Below are positions 26,491 through 36,364 of a stretch of DNA of 64,000 nucleotides, one piece after another. The stretch lies in NCBI RefSeq assembly GCF_018390515.1, contig NZ_JAHBBK010000001.1, forward strand, positions 1,922,001 to 1,986,000, read 5' to 3'. Below the pieces are notes generated by a model, which worked only from the letters and a program-made list of their open reading frames with translations, did no database searches and was not told where the DNA came from. Each line of letters starts with the position of its first letter. Within the stretch, counting starts at the first letter, position 1. The position numbers were made by a program, and so were the translations under genes. Origin of the DNA: Mucilaginibacter sp. Bleaf8. Lineage in GTDB: Bacteria > Bacteroidota > Bacteroidia > Sphingobacteriales > Sphingobacteriaceae.

Positions 26491-27129
26491 TTAAAATGCG
26501 TATCGAGTTGCGTAAAATGCAACTCCATTCAATTCATATCCTGGAGGCGCTTGCTGGTTTAAACCGTAGACATAATCAAGGTGAGCATAATATTCGTACA
26601 TCGGCTGCGGTGAAATACCTGCTGGAGGAAATACTGCATAACCAATAATCCCCTCTAATGTATATTTGGGCCTATCAATCTTATTCATTGAATAATAATG
26701 TAGATCATCTTGCACATTAACGTATCTATATACCGCAGAATTAACAGGGCCAATCCCCAACCTGCCTAAATATCCGACAGTCCCTTCATATTCAAACCCA
26801 TTGGCCCCTGCACCTAACTCATTAGGATTAGTAGTGTAAAAATGCTTACCGTCTGACCTTCTAAAATATTGCAGTATTGGCAAACTACTGCCCTGGGGTT
26901 GTTCTGGCTGCAAAGCAGATACGGTCAATATTCTTTTACTTTTTGTTTCAGCATTTGCGGTATCATTATGAAACTTGAAATTTGGATCAAAAAGCTTGGG
27001 CACATTTGCATCTCCATTTGAAACGGATATTGCATTAGAATTAGTTTCATTCTCTACATTTGAGCTTTCCTTTTTACAAGCGCTAACTACCGTTGTAAGA
27101 ATAAGAAATGTGTAAAAGATTTTTTTCAT
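26491..27129 (-). CDS. DUF5648-type repeat lipoprotein
   Basis: This 212-residue protein has a leader with lipobox (VVSACKKES) and a C-terminal half (about 80-212) built of repeats of the DUF5648 type. Each repeat has a YRY/YFRR start, a DGKHFYTTNPNE- or DDLHYYSMNKID-like aromatic turn and a GF/GI-Y-G turn. These repeats are common in secreted proteins and probably form a beta-structure that binds something at the surface. The function is unknown. A good promoter sits 24 bp upstream (27153-27180). Confidence 0.75.
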   Translation of the reverse strand: MKKIFYTFLILTTVVSACKKESSNVENETNSNAISVSNGDANVPKLFDPNFKFHNDTANAETKSKRILTVSALQPEQPQGSSLPILQYFRRSDGKHFYTTNPNELGAGANGFEYEGTVGYLGRLGIGPVNSAVYRYVNVQDDLHYYSMNKIDRPKYTLEGIIGYAVFPPAGISPQPMYEYYAHLDYVYGLNQQAPPGYELNGVAFYATRYAF

Positions 27130-27152
27130 GTTTAAGTTGATTTTAACTATAG

Positions 27153-27180
27153 CAAAAATATTTTTTCCATTTAATTACAA
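27153..27180 (-). promoter_or_regulatory. Bacteroidota-type promoter of the DUF5648 lipoprotein
   Basis: Reading the minus strand, TTG (27180-27178) is followed after 17 bp by TATTTTTG (27160-27153), a match to TTG-N17-20-TAnnTTTG. Transcription would start near 27150, giving a short leader. Confidence 0.55.
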
Positions 27181-27411
27181 GGACCTATACTTATTAATTT
27201 ATGATAAAATTTATATTAAGTACGTGTTTAATACGCCTTGAATTGATTCTGGTATCCTGCATTTAATTGTGATATTATAATTGAAGTATCTTAAGAACAA
27301 TAGTTACCTTATCGCAAAATCAAAGTTTTATACAACATCTGCATTTTCACTATCATATATTGAGGACATACAGGAAATTGCTTATAAACATTAGAAGGTT
27401 CTAAAACTAAA
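27181..27411. other. AT-rich intergenic region, nothing recognised
   Basis: Very AT-rich DNA between the DUF5648 lipoprotein promoter and the tRNA-Arg terminator. I see no coding frame or structured element. Confidence 0.5.
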
Positions 27412-27438
27412 ACAGCCCATGCCTAACGCATGAGCTGT
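27412..27438 (-). terminator. Terminator of tRNA-Arg
   Basis: ACAGCCCATGC (27412-27422) pairs with GCATGAGCTGT (27428-27438) with one wobble pair and a 5-nt loop. On the minus strand it is followed by TTTTAGTTTT, 17 bp past the tRNA. Confidence 0.7.
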
Positions 27439-27454
27439 AATTTTTGCTATTCTG

Positions 27455-27526
27455 TACCCCCGACGAGAATCGAACTCATATCTAAAGTTTAGGAAACTTC
27501 TATTCTATCCGTTGAACTACAGGGGC
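27455..27526 (-). tRNA. tRNA-Arg(CCT)
   Basis: The minus strand folds as a 72-nt tRNA. The 7-bp acceptor stem closes with a G-U first pair, the D arm has GTTC/GAAT, the anticodon stem is GAAGT/ACTTT around loop TTCCTAA (anticodon CCT), and the T stem is ATGAG/CTCGT around TTCGATT. The 3' CCA is not encoded. Confidence 0.93.
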
Positions 27527-27642
27527 GGATTAGATGTACAAATTTGCAAAAATTACCCGAACCTGCAATGTAGATGCGAAATATATTGACGTTGCCTGTT
27601 TACTTAAATAGATAATTACACGATGCCCGATATAACCATTAA

Positions 27643-28434
27643 TTATTCCTGGGCCGCCAGTGCTTTATTGTCGCCTATAGGGCTATTATTAAAAAAGAAG
27701 TCGCCGCGCTGAACTTGGTATTGCGGAAAAAAGCCAGGCTCTGTTTGGGTACTAACTACCTTTGATACGTAAAATTCGTGCTGGAAAGCTACCGGCTTAA
27801 CCTCGCTGCCATTTTGGGTGTACAAAGTCAGGTAGCTTTTGAATAGTAACGGCGAATTTTCTTTAGTAAAATCAGCCGTTTTAACATTTGCCTGTACATC
27901 ACCTACATCGCCAAAAAGTTTAACCTTTTCTTTGTGTAAACTACTTTCGGGAACATGTAACGTTCCCTGCGTCAAATTAAGCGGAACGTTGGCAATCTGG
28001 GCGTGTGGGGGCAAAAATGTTATATTCTTAGGTAATTCGGCCACTGCATTTAATGATCCTGAGGTTAAATTAAGGGCCCCAAAAGCCGCACGCCGGTTCC
28101 AATTATTGTCATTATAAGTTAAGGCATTGATATTACCATTAATATTTACTTTGTCAGATGCGTAGCTATAAGCTTCATTGCCAACAATAGCAGCCGACCG
28201 TTGCCAATCAACATACAGAGGCTTATCCAACTTATTATAAACTTTTATACTAATTGGGGCATTGTTCCCATAAAAAGAGTAGGATATCTTCACCGAGTCG
28301 TTCTCGAAGTAAAAAACCCCCGTCTTATCATCTTTGATACTGTTCGTACTGCTGATGGTACTGATTTGATAAGTGCTGCATGAGGCAACAAGCGAGGTCA
28401 CTGCAGCAAGGATGGGTAGAAGCAGTTTTTTCAT
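27643..28434 (-). CDS. Lipoprotein of unknown function
   Basis: This 263-residue protein has a clear lipoprotein leader (MKKLLLPILAAVTSLVASC, Cys at 19) followed by a Ser/Thr-rich linker. The rest looks like an all-beta secreted protein: strands such as VFYFENDSVKISYSFYGNNA and PISIKVYNKLDKPLYVDW suggest an immunoglobulin-like sandwich dealing with a 'low-affinity chaperone-like' surface. I do not recognise the family, although similar lipoproteins are frequent in Sphingobacteriaceae. It follows metG on the same strand but a terminator hairpin (28479-28519) separates them. Confidence 0.7.
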   Translation of the reverse strand: MKKLLLPILAAVTSLVASCSTYQISTISSTNSIKDDKTGVFYFENDSVKISYSFYGNNAPISIKVYNKLDKPLYVDWQRSAAIVGNEAYSYASDKVNINGNINALTYNDNNWNRRAAFGALNLTSGSLNAVAELPKNITFLPPHAQIANVPLNLTQGTLHVPESSLHKEKVKLFGDVGDVQANVKTADFTKENSPLLFKSYLTLYTQNGSEVKPVAFQHEFYVSKVVSTQTEPGFFPQYQVQRGDFFFNNSPIGDNKALAAQE

Positions 28435-28478
28435 GGTAATAGGTTTGTGGTTTGCTTTTTAATGCAAAATAGTAAAAG

Positions 28479-28519
28479 GCTGACTTGATATTTTGTAAAA
28501 GGTTTAATACCAAGTCAGC
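28479..28519 (-). terminator. Terminator of metG
   Basis: GCTGACTTG (28479-28487) and CAAGTCAGC (28511-28519) pair perfectly over a 23-nt loop; on the minus strand the stem is followed by CTTTTACTATTTT. It starts 8 bp after the metG stop codon. Confidence 0.6.
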
Positions 28520-28526
28520 TTTTTTT

Positions 28527-30599
28527 TTACCGCACTACCGCACCGCTTGGCATGGCTGCTACCGGCGATACGAAGGTGAGCTCACCTTCGGCATTTTCGG
28601 CCATAAGTATCATGCCCTGTGACAGGATGCCTTTGATTTCGCGCGGCTCCAGGTTTACCAGGATGCTTACCTGTTGGCCAATTATAGCGTCAGGTTCAAA
28701 GTGCTCGGCAATGCCCGATACCACGGTACGCTGATCAATACCGGTATCAATGGTAAGCTTTAACAACTTTTTGGTTTTAGCAACCTTCTCGGCAGTTAGT
28801 ATGGTACCGATGCGGATATCCATCGCTGCAAACTGCTCAAAATTGATATTTTCTTTGGCCGGTGTAACCGGTGCGGCTGCTTCGCTTTCTTGTACTGCCA
28901 CTTCTATTGCTTGTTTTTTATTAATCAATTTCTGAATTTGTTTTTCAATCACTTCTTCTTCCAACTTCTCAAACAGTAATGTTGCTGCATTCAGCTGATG
29001 CCCATTGGTAAACACCACTTCTTCATCAAAGTGGATAGTTTGCGCTGGCCAATTCAGCATGTTTAGTATTTTGGTTACCGTGTTGGGCAGAAAAGGCTGC
29101 AGGCCGGTGGCGATATGACCAATAAGCACCAAACAGTTGTGCAGGGCCTCGCGGGCCGCCTCTGGGTCTGTTTTGATAGTTTTCCACGGCTCCTTTTCGG
29201 TCAGGTAACGGTTACCCAGGCGGGCCATATCCATTACCACCTGTTGTGCCTGGCGGAATTTGTAACTTTCAAAACTTTGTTCCAGTTCGTTGTACAGTTT
29301 GTTTACTTCCACTTTAACACCTTCATCCGTCAATGTTAATTTATCAGCGCTGGTTTCAACCTTACCGTCAAAAAACTTGTGCATTAATATCATTACCCGG
29401 TTTACCAGGTTACCCAAAATAGCTACCAGTTCGTTATTCACGCGGGCCTGGTAATCTTTCCAGGTAAATTCACTGTCGCTGGTTTCGGGTGCAATGGCGG
29501 TTAGGTAGTAGCGCAGCTCGTCTACCCTATCTGGAAAATCCTCCAGGTACTCGTGCATCTCAATGCTCCAACCCCGGCTTGTAGACATTTTGTCGCCCTC
29601 CAGGTTCATAAACTCATTGGCTGGCACGTTTTCGGGCAATACAAACTCACCATGCGCTTTCAGCATAGCCGGGAATACGATGCAATGGAAAACAATATTA
29701 TCCTTACCAATAAAATGCACCAGCTTGCTTTCCTTATCCTGCCAGTACAGCTTCCAATCCTTGCCGTTATCTATAGCCCACTGCTTGGTGGCTGATATAT
29801 AACCGATAGGCGCATCAAACCAAACATACAGCACTTTGCCATCGGCACCGGCGACAGGTACTTTTATACCCCAGTCCAAATCGCGGGTTACGGCGCGGGG
29901 TTGCAAACCGCCGTCAATCCAGCTTTTGCACTGGCCGTAAACATTGGCTTTCCAATCGTGCGCATGGCCTTGCAATATCCATTCGCGCAGCCAGCCTTCA
30001 TATTTATCTAAAGGCAAATACCAGTGCTTGGTTGGGCGCAGTATCGGTTTATTACCGCTCAGGGTTGATCGCGGATCGATCAATTCCTCGGGGCTTAACG
30101 AGGTACCGCACTTTTCGCACTGGTCGCCATAGGCATTCTCGTTGGCGCAAACGGGGCAGGTACCTACAATATAACGGTCGGCCAGAAACGCGCCGGCTTC
30201 TTCATCATAGTACTGCTCCGATTCTTTCTCTATAAAGTCGCCTTTATCGTTCAATACCGTGAAGAAGTCCTGCGCGGTTTGGTGATGAATAGGCTCGCTG
30301 GTACGGTGATAGATATCGAATGAAATATTCAGTTTATTGAAACAGTATTTAATCAGCTCATGATATTTATCAATAATGGCACGGGGCGTGGTACCTTCTT
30401 TCATGGCCTGGTTGGCAATGGCGGTACCATGCTCGTCCGATCCGCACACAAATACTACATCGCGGCGTTTTAAGCGCAGGTAACGTACATATAAATCAGC
30501 CGGAATGTAAGCGCCGGCCAGGTGGCCAATATGTTTAGGTCCGTTGGCATAAGGTAATGCCGCAGTTATGGTATATCGTTTATACTTTTGCGTTTCCAA
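28527..30599 (-). CDS. metG: Methionine--tRNA ligase
   Basis: At 690 residues this is the long form of methionyl-tRNA synthetase, which charges tRNA-Met with methionine using ATP. It has the class I HIGH motif (GPKHIGHLAGAY), a zinc-binding knuckle (CPVC then CEKC) and the KMSTS loop (GDKMSTSRGW). It also has an anticodon-binding helical domain and a C-terminal tRNA-binding/dimerisation domain (FEQFAAMDIRIGTILTAEKV) of the EMAP-II type. All catalytic motifs are intact. It is divergent from the LD-carboxypeptidase gene with only 42 bp between start codons. Confidence 0.97.
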   Translation of the reverse strand: METQKYKRYTITAALPYANGPKHIGHLAGAYIPADLYVRYLRLKRRDVVFVCGSDEHGTAIANQAMKEGTTPRAIIDKYHELIKYCFNKLNISFDIYHRTSEPIHHQTAQDFFTVLNDKGDFIEKESEQYYDEEAGAFLADRYIVGTCPVCANENAYGDQCEKCGTSLSPEELIDPRSTLSGNKPILRPTKHWYLPLDKYEGWLREWILQGHAHDWKANVYGQCKSWIDGGLQPRAVTRDLDWGIKVPVAGADGKVLYVWFDAPIGYISATKQWAIDNGKDWKLYWQDKESKLVHFIGKDNIVFHCIVFPAMLKAHGEFVLPENVPANEFMNLEGDKMSTSRGWSIEMHEYLEDFPDRVDELRYYLTAIAPETSDSEFTWKDYQARVNNELVAILGNLVNRVMILMHKFFDGKVETSADKLTLTDEGVKVEVNKLYNELEQSFESYKFRQAQQVVMDMARLGNRYLTEKEPWKTIKTDPEAAREALHNCLVLIGHIATGLQPFLPNTVTKILNMLNWPAQTIHFDEEVVFTNGHQLNAATLLFEKLEEEVIEKQIQKLINKKQAIEVAVQESEAAAPVTPAKENINFEQFAAMDIRIGTILTAEKVAKTKKLLKLTIDTGIDQRTVVSGIAEHFEPDAIIGQQVSILVNLEPREIKGILSQGMILMAENAEGELTFVSPVAAMPSGAVVR

Positions 30600-30641
30600 A
30601 ATATCTGTAAGCTTTTATATTTTAGCAAAGATAAGTCAAAT

Positions 30642-31541
30642 ATGAGCATAACTCCCCCATATCTTCAAAAAGGTGATCGCGTGGCGATTGTATGTCCGGC
30701 CAAAAAGTTACCCAAACCTATGGACGATGCCGTTCGCCTGCTGCAGAGCTGGGGGCTGGAAGTGATATTGGGCGAAACCGTTACAGCCGGCTACCACCAA
30801 TTTGCCGGTGATGACACCCTGCGTGCCGCCGACCTGCAACGCTTTGTGGATGACGACAGCATTAAGGCCATTTTTGCTGCCCGCGGCGGTTACGGCACTG
30901 TGCGAATTATTGACCAGGTAGCTTTTAGCCAACTGGCCACGCACCCAAAATGGCTCGTTGGCTTTAGTGATATTACCGTGCTGCACGCCCACTTGTACAG
31001 CAATTACCAGCTTTGCACCATACATGGGCAAATGCCCATCAATATCCCTGACGCAACCGCTACTTCGGTTGAAACGCTGCGCCAAGCATTGTTTGGCGAA
31101 CCATTGCAATATACCATTACGTCTCACCAACTAAACCGGCAGGGAACAGCCCAAGGCCCCCTGATAGGCGGCAACTTGGCCATACTGGTATCCATAGCTG
31201 GCTCGGTATCCGATTATAATTACAGCGGTAAAATACTATTTATTGAGGATGTGGGCGAATACCTGTACGCAATTGACCGCATGCTGTATATGCTGAAACG
31301 TGCCGGCAAACTTAAAAACCTGGCGGGCCTCATTGTGGGCGGCTTTACGGATTTAAAGGATAATGATATACCGTTCGGACAAACTGCGGAAGAAATTATC
31401 AGGAATGCAGTTGAGGAGTATGATTATCCGGTTTGCTTTAACTTCCCGGCGGGGCATGTGGCGGATAATTGGGCGATGGTGTTTGGGGGAAATATCCGGT
31501 TGACGATCAATGATGAGCAAACCGTCATTTCAAGTATTTAA
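30642..31541 (+). CDS. LD-carboxypeptidase, S66 family
   Basis: Started at the ATG at 30642 (MSITPPYLQKGDRVAIVCPA), the product has 299 residues, the usual size; the longer frame from 30588 would overlap metG and adds no family sequence. S66 peptidases trim the terminal D-alanine from muropeptide tetrapeptides in cytoplasmic murein recycling, or act on microcin-like substrates. The catalytic triad is visible: nucleophile Ser109 in GFSDIT, Glu202 in IEDVGEYLY and His272 in FPAGHVADN. An ARGGYG block precedes the nucleophile region. A very strong bidirectional terminator follows. Confidence 0.92.
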   Translation: MSITPPYLQKGDRVAIVCPAKKLPKPMDDAVRLLQSWGLEVILGETVTAGYHQFAGDDTLRAADLQRFVDDDSIKAIFAARGGYGTVRIIDQVAFSQLATHPKWLVGFSDITVLHAHLYSNYQLCTIHGQMPINIPDATATSVETLRQALFGEPLQYTITSHQLNRQGTAQGPLIGGNLAILVSIAGSVSDYNYSGKILFIEDVGEYLYAIDRMLYMLKRAGKLKNLAGLIVGGFTDLKDNDIPFGQTAEEIIRNAVEEYDYPVCFNFPAGHVADNWAMVFGGNIRLTINDEQTVISSI

Positions 31542-31547
31542 GATACC

Positions 31548-31599
31548 TGTATTAATGAAAAAAACCGGCTTTGTTAAGCCGGTTTTTTTCATTAATACA
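31548..31599. terminator. Bidirectional terminator with a perfect 24-bp stem
   Basis: Bases 31548-31571 and 31576-31599 are perfect inverted repeats around TGTT, with seven A and seven T in the flanks of a CCGGCTT/AAGCCGG core. It separates the convergent LD-carboxypeptidase and SusD genes. Confidence 0.92.
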
Positions 31600-31601
31600 A
31601 G

Positions 31602-33077
31602 TTACGGATTTTGAACGATCTTAGGATTCGAAGTTATTTCGTTTTGTGGTATTAACCATTCCCACTGTGGATCTCCTTTAGGAATTTCAAGCACTTTGGC
31701 AACTGTTGTTACATGATTAGCTCCATTGCGATTTAATGCTAAGTCTAAACGTTTTAAATCGAAGAACCGGAAACCTTCTCCCCAAAGCTCCACACGACGC
31801 TGAGTCATAATTTCATCAATTAACGCAGCACCTGTATTTGTTGACTTCACATAACTTGCATCACGATTTTTTGCTAATGTATACAAGGCATCTTGTGCTA
31901 ACACATCTTTACCTTGGCGCGCATTAGACTCAGCCTCAATCAAATACATCTCTCCAGCACGCATAAAGGTTAAGTCTCCATAGCTATTTGCTGCGCTGTT
32001 AGCTAAAAACTTTCTGTTCATATATGGAAATCTTGATCCATTAGGAGGGACAGGAAATGTTGCATCAGTACCTGTTGGATCCCATAGTTTTTTTCTTACA
32101 TCAGTAGCGCTGATTCTCTCGTATAATGCTGAATTTATACATTTAGGATTACTACGAATATTAGTAGAGTTGAAGTTTACCGACATGTACGCGAAGAAAG
32201 AATAGAAATAGGTGGTTTGGTCAGAGATCTGAGTTATACCCCACATCCACTCTGTATTCGACAAATTATTGAAGCCAGCCATGTAATCAGCATTAGACAT
32301 TAATGATAAGCCAGTTCTTGCCAATGCTGCATAAGCAGCGGCGGTAGCATAATCCTGCTGAGTTAACGCCACTCTTGCTTTAAGCCCTTGCGCTACATTT
32401 AAATTAATGTGTGATTTAGTAGTTCTGGCAGATGCACCTGTTAAATTAGTTATAGCAGCATCTAAATCGGCATTAATTTGTTTGTAAACATCTTCAACAG
32501 TAGCACGTGGTTGAGGCTCAACAGAAGTAGTAGCTACTAAAGGAACACCTAACTGCGTGTTGTTACCACCAGCAACATAACGTTTTCCATAAAGTTGAAC
32601 TAATTTAAAGTGACAAAAAGCACGAATCGCCAAAGCTTCGCCTTTGATCGCCTTTTTGTCAGCATCAGGACCAGTTGCAGCATCAATATTTTCCAATATC
32701 TGGTTAGTGTTACCTATCAAACGATAATAGTAACGGTATACAAAGTAATCCTGACTCGAGTTTACAGTACGGTGCATTAGCCACTGATAGGAATCTACAA
32801 ACCAGTTGTTACCTGTTGTTGGAAAAACCAAGTCTTCACCCAATAAATCAGCGTCTATCATTACGGAGCTTTCACCACCTTCATTCTGATTGGAATACTG
32901 TGAGTACATTAACCGGTAAATGCCATTAAGAACACCATAAGCATTAGCAGTGGTACTAAATACCACATCTTTATTATACTGATCGGTAGGAGCAGTATTT
33001 AAGTAATCCTTCTTGCATGATGACAATGCCAGTGAAGCAATTGCAACAGCACAAAAACTATATATATATTTCTTCAT
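31602..33077 (-). CDS. SusD/RagB family nutrient-binding lipoprotein
   Basis: This 491-residue protein is the surface lid of a SusCD nutrient importer, which binds glycan or peptide and passes it to the TonB-dependent channel. The leader has lipobox LSSCKKDYLNTAPTDQ, typical of SusD. The TPR-like helices with AIRAFCHFKLVQLYGKRY and the C-terminal block YLIEAESNARQGK then RRVELWGEGFRFFDLKRL are diagnostic. It lies 11 bp after the SusC gene. Neither a glycoside hydrolase nor a sigma/anti-sigma pair is next to it, so the substrate cannot be guessed. Confidence 0.95.
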   Translation of the reverse strand: MKKYIYSFCAVAIASLALSSCKKDYLNTAPTDQYNKDVVFSTTANAYGVLNGIYRLMYSQYSNQNEGGESSVMIDADLLGEDLVFPTTGNNWFVDSYQWLMHRTVNSSQDYFVYRYYYRLIGNTNQILENIDAATGPDADKKAIKGEALAIRAFCHFKLVQLYGKRYVAGGNNTQLGVPLVATTSVEPQPRATVEDVYKQINADLDAAITNLTGASARTTKSHINLNVAQGLKARVALTQQDYATAAAYAALARTGLSLMSNADYMAGFNNLSNTEWMWGITQISDQTTYFYSFFAYMSVNFNSTNIRSNPKCINSALYERISATDVRKKLWDPTGTDATFPVPPNGSRFPYMNRKFLANSAANSYGDLTFMRAGEMYLIEAESNARQGKDVLAQDALYTLAKNRDASYVKSTNTGAALIDEIMTQRRVELWGEGFRFFDLKRLDLALNRNGANHVTTVAKVLEIPKGDPQWEWLIPQNEITSNPKIVQNP

Positions 33078-33088
33078 TTTATTCTCTA

Positions 33089-36000
33089 TTATAAAGTAAC
33101 GTTTAATCCCAAACTTAAAATGCGTGAAGGCACAAAAGCGTTAGTTACACTACCTATCACGGCAGTATTTGTGGTATAAGCCTGTGATGGATCAAAACCT
33201 TTTCTTGCTGAGATCAGGTACAGGTTTTCACCGCTTACAAAAACGCGGGCATTTTTAACACTAATTTTTGACAACAGCTTGTTTGGTAAATTATACGACA
33301 TTGATGCATTTCTGAAATACAGATAAGATGCATTAGTTAACCAGCGACTTGATGCTGCATACAAGTTAGCAGCATTGCCCTGATCAAGTCTTGGAAATTC
33401 GGTAACATCACCAGCTTTTTGCCAGCTCTTTAACGCATCCACATGCAATGCTGACCCGTAGCTACTAACACTCATCAAAGAAGCATAGTTAGAATCATAA
33501 ATTTTGCCCCCTAATGAATAGTTAACTAAGAATGAGAAGTCGAAGTTTTTGTAGCGGAAACTGTTGCTCAATGAACCAAATACTTTTGGAACAGATGATT
33601 CACCAACATACATCAGTTTGGCATTACTTGCAGATGTAGTATAGCTTACACCATTAACAGTTCTTACAGTGCTTCCAGTTAAACCATCATTAGGGATATA
33701 TAAAGAAGAACCATCAGATGGATCTACGCCTGAGAAGGAGCGGGTATAGAAATCATAAATAGAATGACCTTCAGATAGCTTTCTAGTACCAGAAACGATC
33801 TCTTTTTGTGCATCCGGCATCTTGGTGATCCTGTTTTTTAACGTTGAGGCATTTAAGTTAATACTCCATGTGAAGTTTTTGGTCCTGACAGGATCGCCAC
33901 CCAAGTTAACCTCAAAACCTCTATTATACATAGTACCAACATTTTGCCATTGTGCTGTTACACCATTTGATACTGGAAGTGGTACAGAGAATAGCAGGTT
34001 TGATGAGCGACGGTCATAGTATTCAACACTACCGGTAATACGGTTTTTGAAGAAACCAAATTCTACAGCTAAATCAAGTTGCTTGTTAACCTCCCACTGT
34101 AGATTTGGATTACCTGCAGTAGTTTGCTGAGAGAAGCCTGACTCATAAGCATTGTTATTGATGTCATATAGAGCCTGATACAAATAGTACGCTTGAGAGC
34201 CGTTAGAATAAAGTGTTTGATAGTTACCTACAGTACCATAGCTTGTGCGCAATTTTAATAAATCAATCCAGGTGTATGATTTCAGAAAATCTTCACGGTC
34301 AACTCTCCAGCCTAAACCCACTGAACCAAAAGTTCCCCAACGCACATTTTCAGCAAACCTTGATGTAGCATCACGACGGATAGAAGCAGAGAACAGGTAT
34401 TTTTGATCATAATCATAATTTACCCTTGAAAAGTAACCTTCGGAACGATCTCTGTCTTTATAAGATGTTAAATTACTAGTTGTGGTATAGTTAACCAGTT
34501 CAGTATTACCGCCAACTACTAAAGTATTACGGCTACCGCTTAATACATCATATAAACGTGAGTAATTCTCATGGCCAACCAATACATCAAAATTATGTTT
34601 GTTGAATGTTTGGCTATAATTTAATATCTGATTCAGGTTGTATGTTGTTGTTAAGGTGGTAGTTCTTGTTGAACGGCCAGCCGGAGCACCATCACCAACT
34701 ATAGGGTTATCAAATGATGAACCATAGTTAGAGCTGTAATCAGCACTTAGGTTTGTAGTAAATTTAAAATGCTTAAGGAATGAAACCTCGCCGTAGGTAC
34801 GTACACTGAATAGATTACGTTTAAATAAGTTATCATTTAATAATGTTTCCTGCAAAATATGACGACCAGGACTGGCACCACTCGCACGAGAGGGCACACC
34901 TAAAGCTGTTAATCCACCTAAGTCATAAACCGGAGAACCGTCAGCATTGTATAAAGACGCTCCTGTTGCTGGGTCATGTGCATAAACGTTATATATCGGA
35001 CCAATGTTACGTGCAAAAAAGATCGGATTTACATAAGAGGTACCGCCATCAGTGGCAGGAGACTGGTTAGATTGAGTAGAAGTACCGGTGAAGTTCAAAC
35101 CTGTTCTAAACCATTTAGTGGCTTGTGTATTAATATTCAAACGAGCGTTTAAACGAGAGAAATCTGTCTTCAGCAGGTAGCCTTTTTCATTAGTATAACC
35201 CAATGAAGCATAATAGTCGGTTTTATCAGTTGCTCCGCTATATGACAAGCTATAGTCTTGACGTGCTGCAGTACGCTCTAATGGTTTATACCAATCCAAA
35301 TCATTATATCTCAATTGTGCGTTCGGATTAATGTTACCGTTTACATCTACGATTTGTGTACCTGATACGTTGAACGGATTGTTGCTTTGTTTGTACACAC
35401 CGCCCGAAACTAAAGAACCCAGCGTTTGAGAGATATCTAAGTAAGTCTTGCCATTCAAAACTTGCAGGTTATTAGTATTACGCGTACCTAAGCCAGAAGC
35501 TAACATACTTGCTTGTTCAAGGTTTAATCCTGAATTAGCTGCGTAAAAGATGCTGTTACGATATGCTTGCCACTCTAATGGATAGTACTGATAAGCATTA
35601 ACGCGATCATACTCAGGAACACCACGGCGACTAACACCTGTAGTCGCTTTAACCGATAGTTGTCCTATACCTTTTTTACCTTTTTTGGTAGTGATGATAA
35701 TTACGCCATTTGCTGCCTTAGCACCATACAGCGATGTCGAAGATGCATCTTTCAATACCGACATATTTTCTATATCCTCAGAATTAATATTAGATATAGA
35801 ACCTTCATATTGCACACCATCCACAATAATTAATGGATCATTTGAGGCATTTACAGAACCAAAACCACGGATACGAATAGTAGGCGAAGCACCAGGCTGC
35901 CCACTTGAAGTATTTACTTGAATACCAGGTGCAGCACCAGCCAAAGCGTTTAGCGGGTTGGCTACTTGGCGATTTTGCAAGTCTTTAGCGCTGATTGAGG

Positions 36001-36364
36001 CTGCAGAACCAACAAAGGTTTCACGTTTTGCTGTACCATAAGGAACCACAACAACTTCATTTAATTGATTCTGAGCAGGAATAAGAACTAGGTTAATTAC
36101 CGGCTTGGCAACCTGCTCTGAGGTAATAAAGCCAATGAATGAGAATACAATAGTTGCGTTACCTGAAGGTACTGTTATAGAGTACTTACCATCAGCATTA
36201 GTTTGCGTACCTGTTCTTGCCCCTTTAATGGTTACGCTAACACCTGCGAGCGGCTGTCCGTCATCTTTTCCGGTAATTCTACCGGTTACTGTTTGGCTTT
36301 GTGCATAGGCTTGGGAACCCAGCAACATCAAAACCCATAAGAAATTGAGTAAAATTTTCTTCAT
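33089..36364 (-). CDS. SusC/RagA family TonB-dependent outer-membrane transporter
   Basis: This 1091-residue protein is a TonB-linked beta-barrel that imports the substrate captured by SusD. In order: signal peptide (ending AYAQS), a carboxypeptidase-regulatory-like domain (about 25-105, GRITGKDDGQPLAGVSVTIKG), the SusC plug (about 115-235) with IRIRGFGSVNASNDPLIIVDG and LKDASSTSLYGAKAANGVII, then the barrel ending in the aromatic-like strand RILSLGLNVTL. No N-terminal FecA/STN signalling domain is present, so it is not coupled to an anti-sigma factor. The gene appears slightly AT-richer than its neighbours by eye. Confidence 0.95.
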   Translation of the reverse strand: MKKILLNFLWVLMLLGSQAYAQSQTVTGRITGKDDGQPLAGVSVTIKGARTGTQTNADGKYSITVPSGNATIVFSFIGFITSEQVAKPVINLVLIPAQNQLNEVVVVPYGTAKRETFVGSAASISAKDLQNRQVANPLNALAGAAPGIQVNTSSGQPGASPTIRIRGFGSVNASNDPLIIVDGVQYEGSISNINSEDIENMSVLKDASSTSLYGAKAANGVIIITTKKGKKGIGQLSVKATTGVSRRGVPEYDRVNAYQYYPLEWQAYRNSIFYAANSGLNLEQASMLASGLGTRNTNNLQVLNGKTYLDISQTLGSLVSGGVYKQSNNPFNVSGTQIVDVNGNINPNAQLRYNDLDWYKPLERTAARQDYSLSYSGATDKTDYYASLGYTNEKGYLLKTDFSRLNARLNINTQATKWFRTGLNFTGTSTQSNQSPATDGGTSYVNPIFFARNIGPIYNVYAHDPATGASLYNADGSPVYDLGGLTALGVPSRASGASPGRHILQETLLNDNLFKRNLFSVRTYGEVSFLKHFKFTTNLSADYSSNYGSSFDNPIVGDGAPAGRSTRTTTLTTTYNLNQILNYSQTFNKHNFDVLVGHENYSRLYDVLSGSRNTLVVGGNTELVNYTTTSNLTSYKDRDRSEGYFSRVNYDYDQKYLFSASIRRDATSRFAENVRWGTFGSVGLGWRVDREDFLKSYTWIDLLKLRTSYGTVGNYQTLYSNGSQAYYLYQALYDINNNAYESGFSQQTTAGNPNLQWEVNKQLDLAVEFGFFKNRITGSVEYYDRRSSNLLFSVPLPVSNGVTAQWQNVGTMYNRGFEVNLGGDPVRTKNFTWSINLNASTLKNRITKMPDAQKEIVSGTRKLSEGHSIYDFYTRSFSGVDPSDGSSLYIPNDGLTGSTVRTVNGVSYTTSASNAKLMYVGESSVPKVFGSLSNSFRYKNFDFSFLVNYSLGGKIYDSNYASLMSVSSYGSALHVDALKSWQKAGDVTEFPRLDQGNAANLYAASSRWLTNASYLYFRNASMSYNLPNKLLSKISVKNARVFVSGENLYLISARKGFDPSQAYTTNTAVIGSVTNAFVPSRILSLGLNVTL

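Noticed and set aside
30588..30641. Upstream start for the LD-carboxypeptidase
   Set aside because: It would overlap the start of metG and adds residues not found in the family; the ATG at 30642 begins the conserved N-terminus.
31602..36364. Polysaccharide utilisation locus including the GH16 enzyme
   Set aside because: The GH16 gene at 297-1163 is 30 kb away with unrelated genes between, and the SusCD pair has no enzyme beside it.
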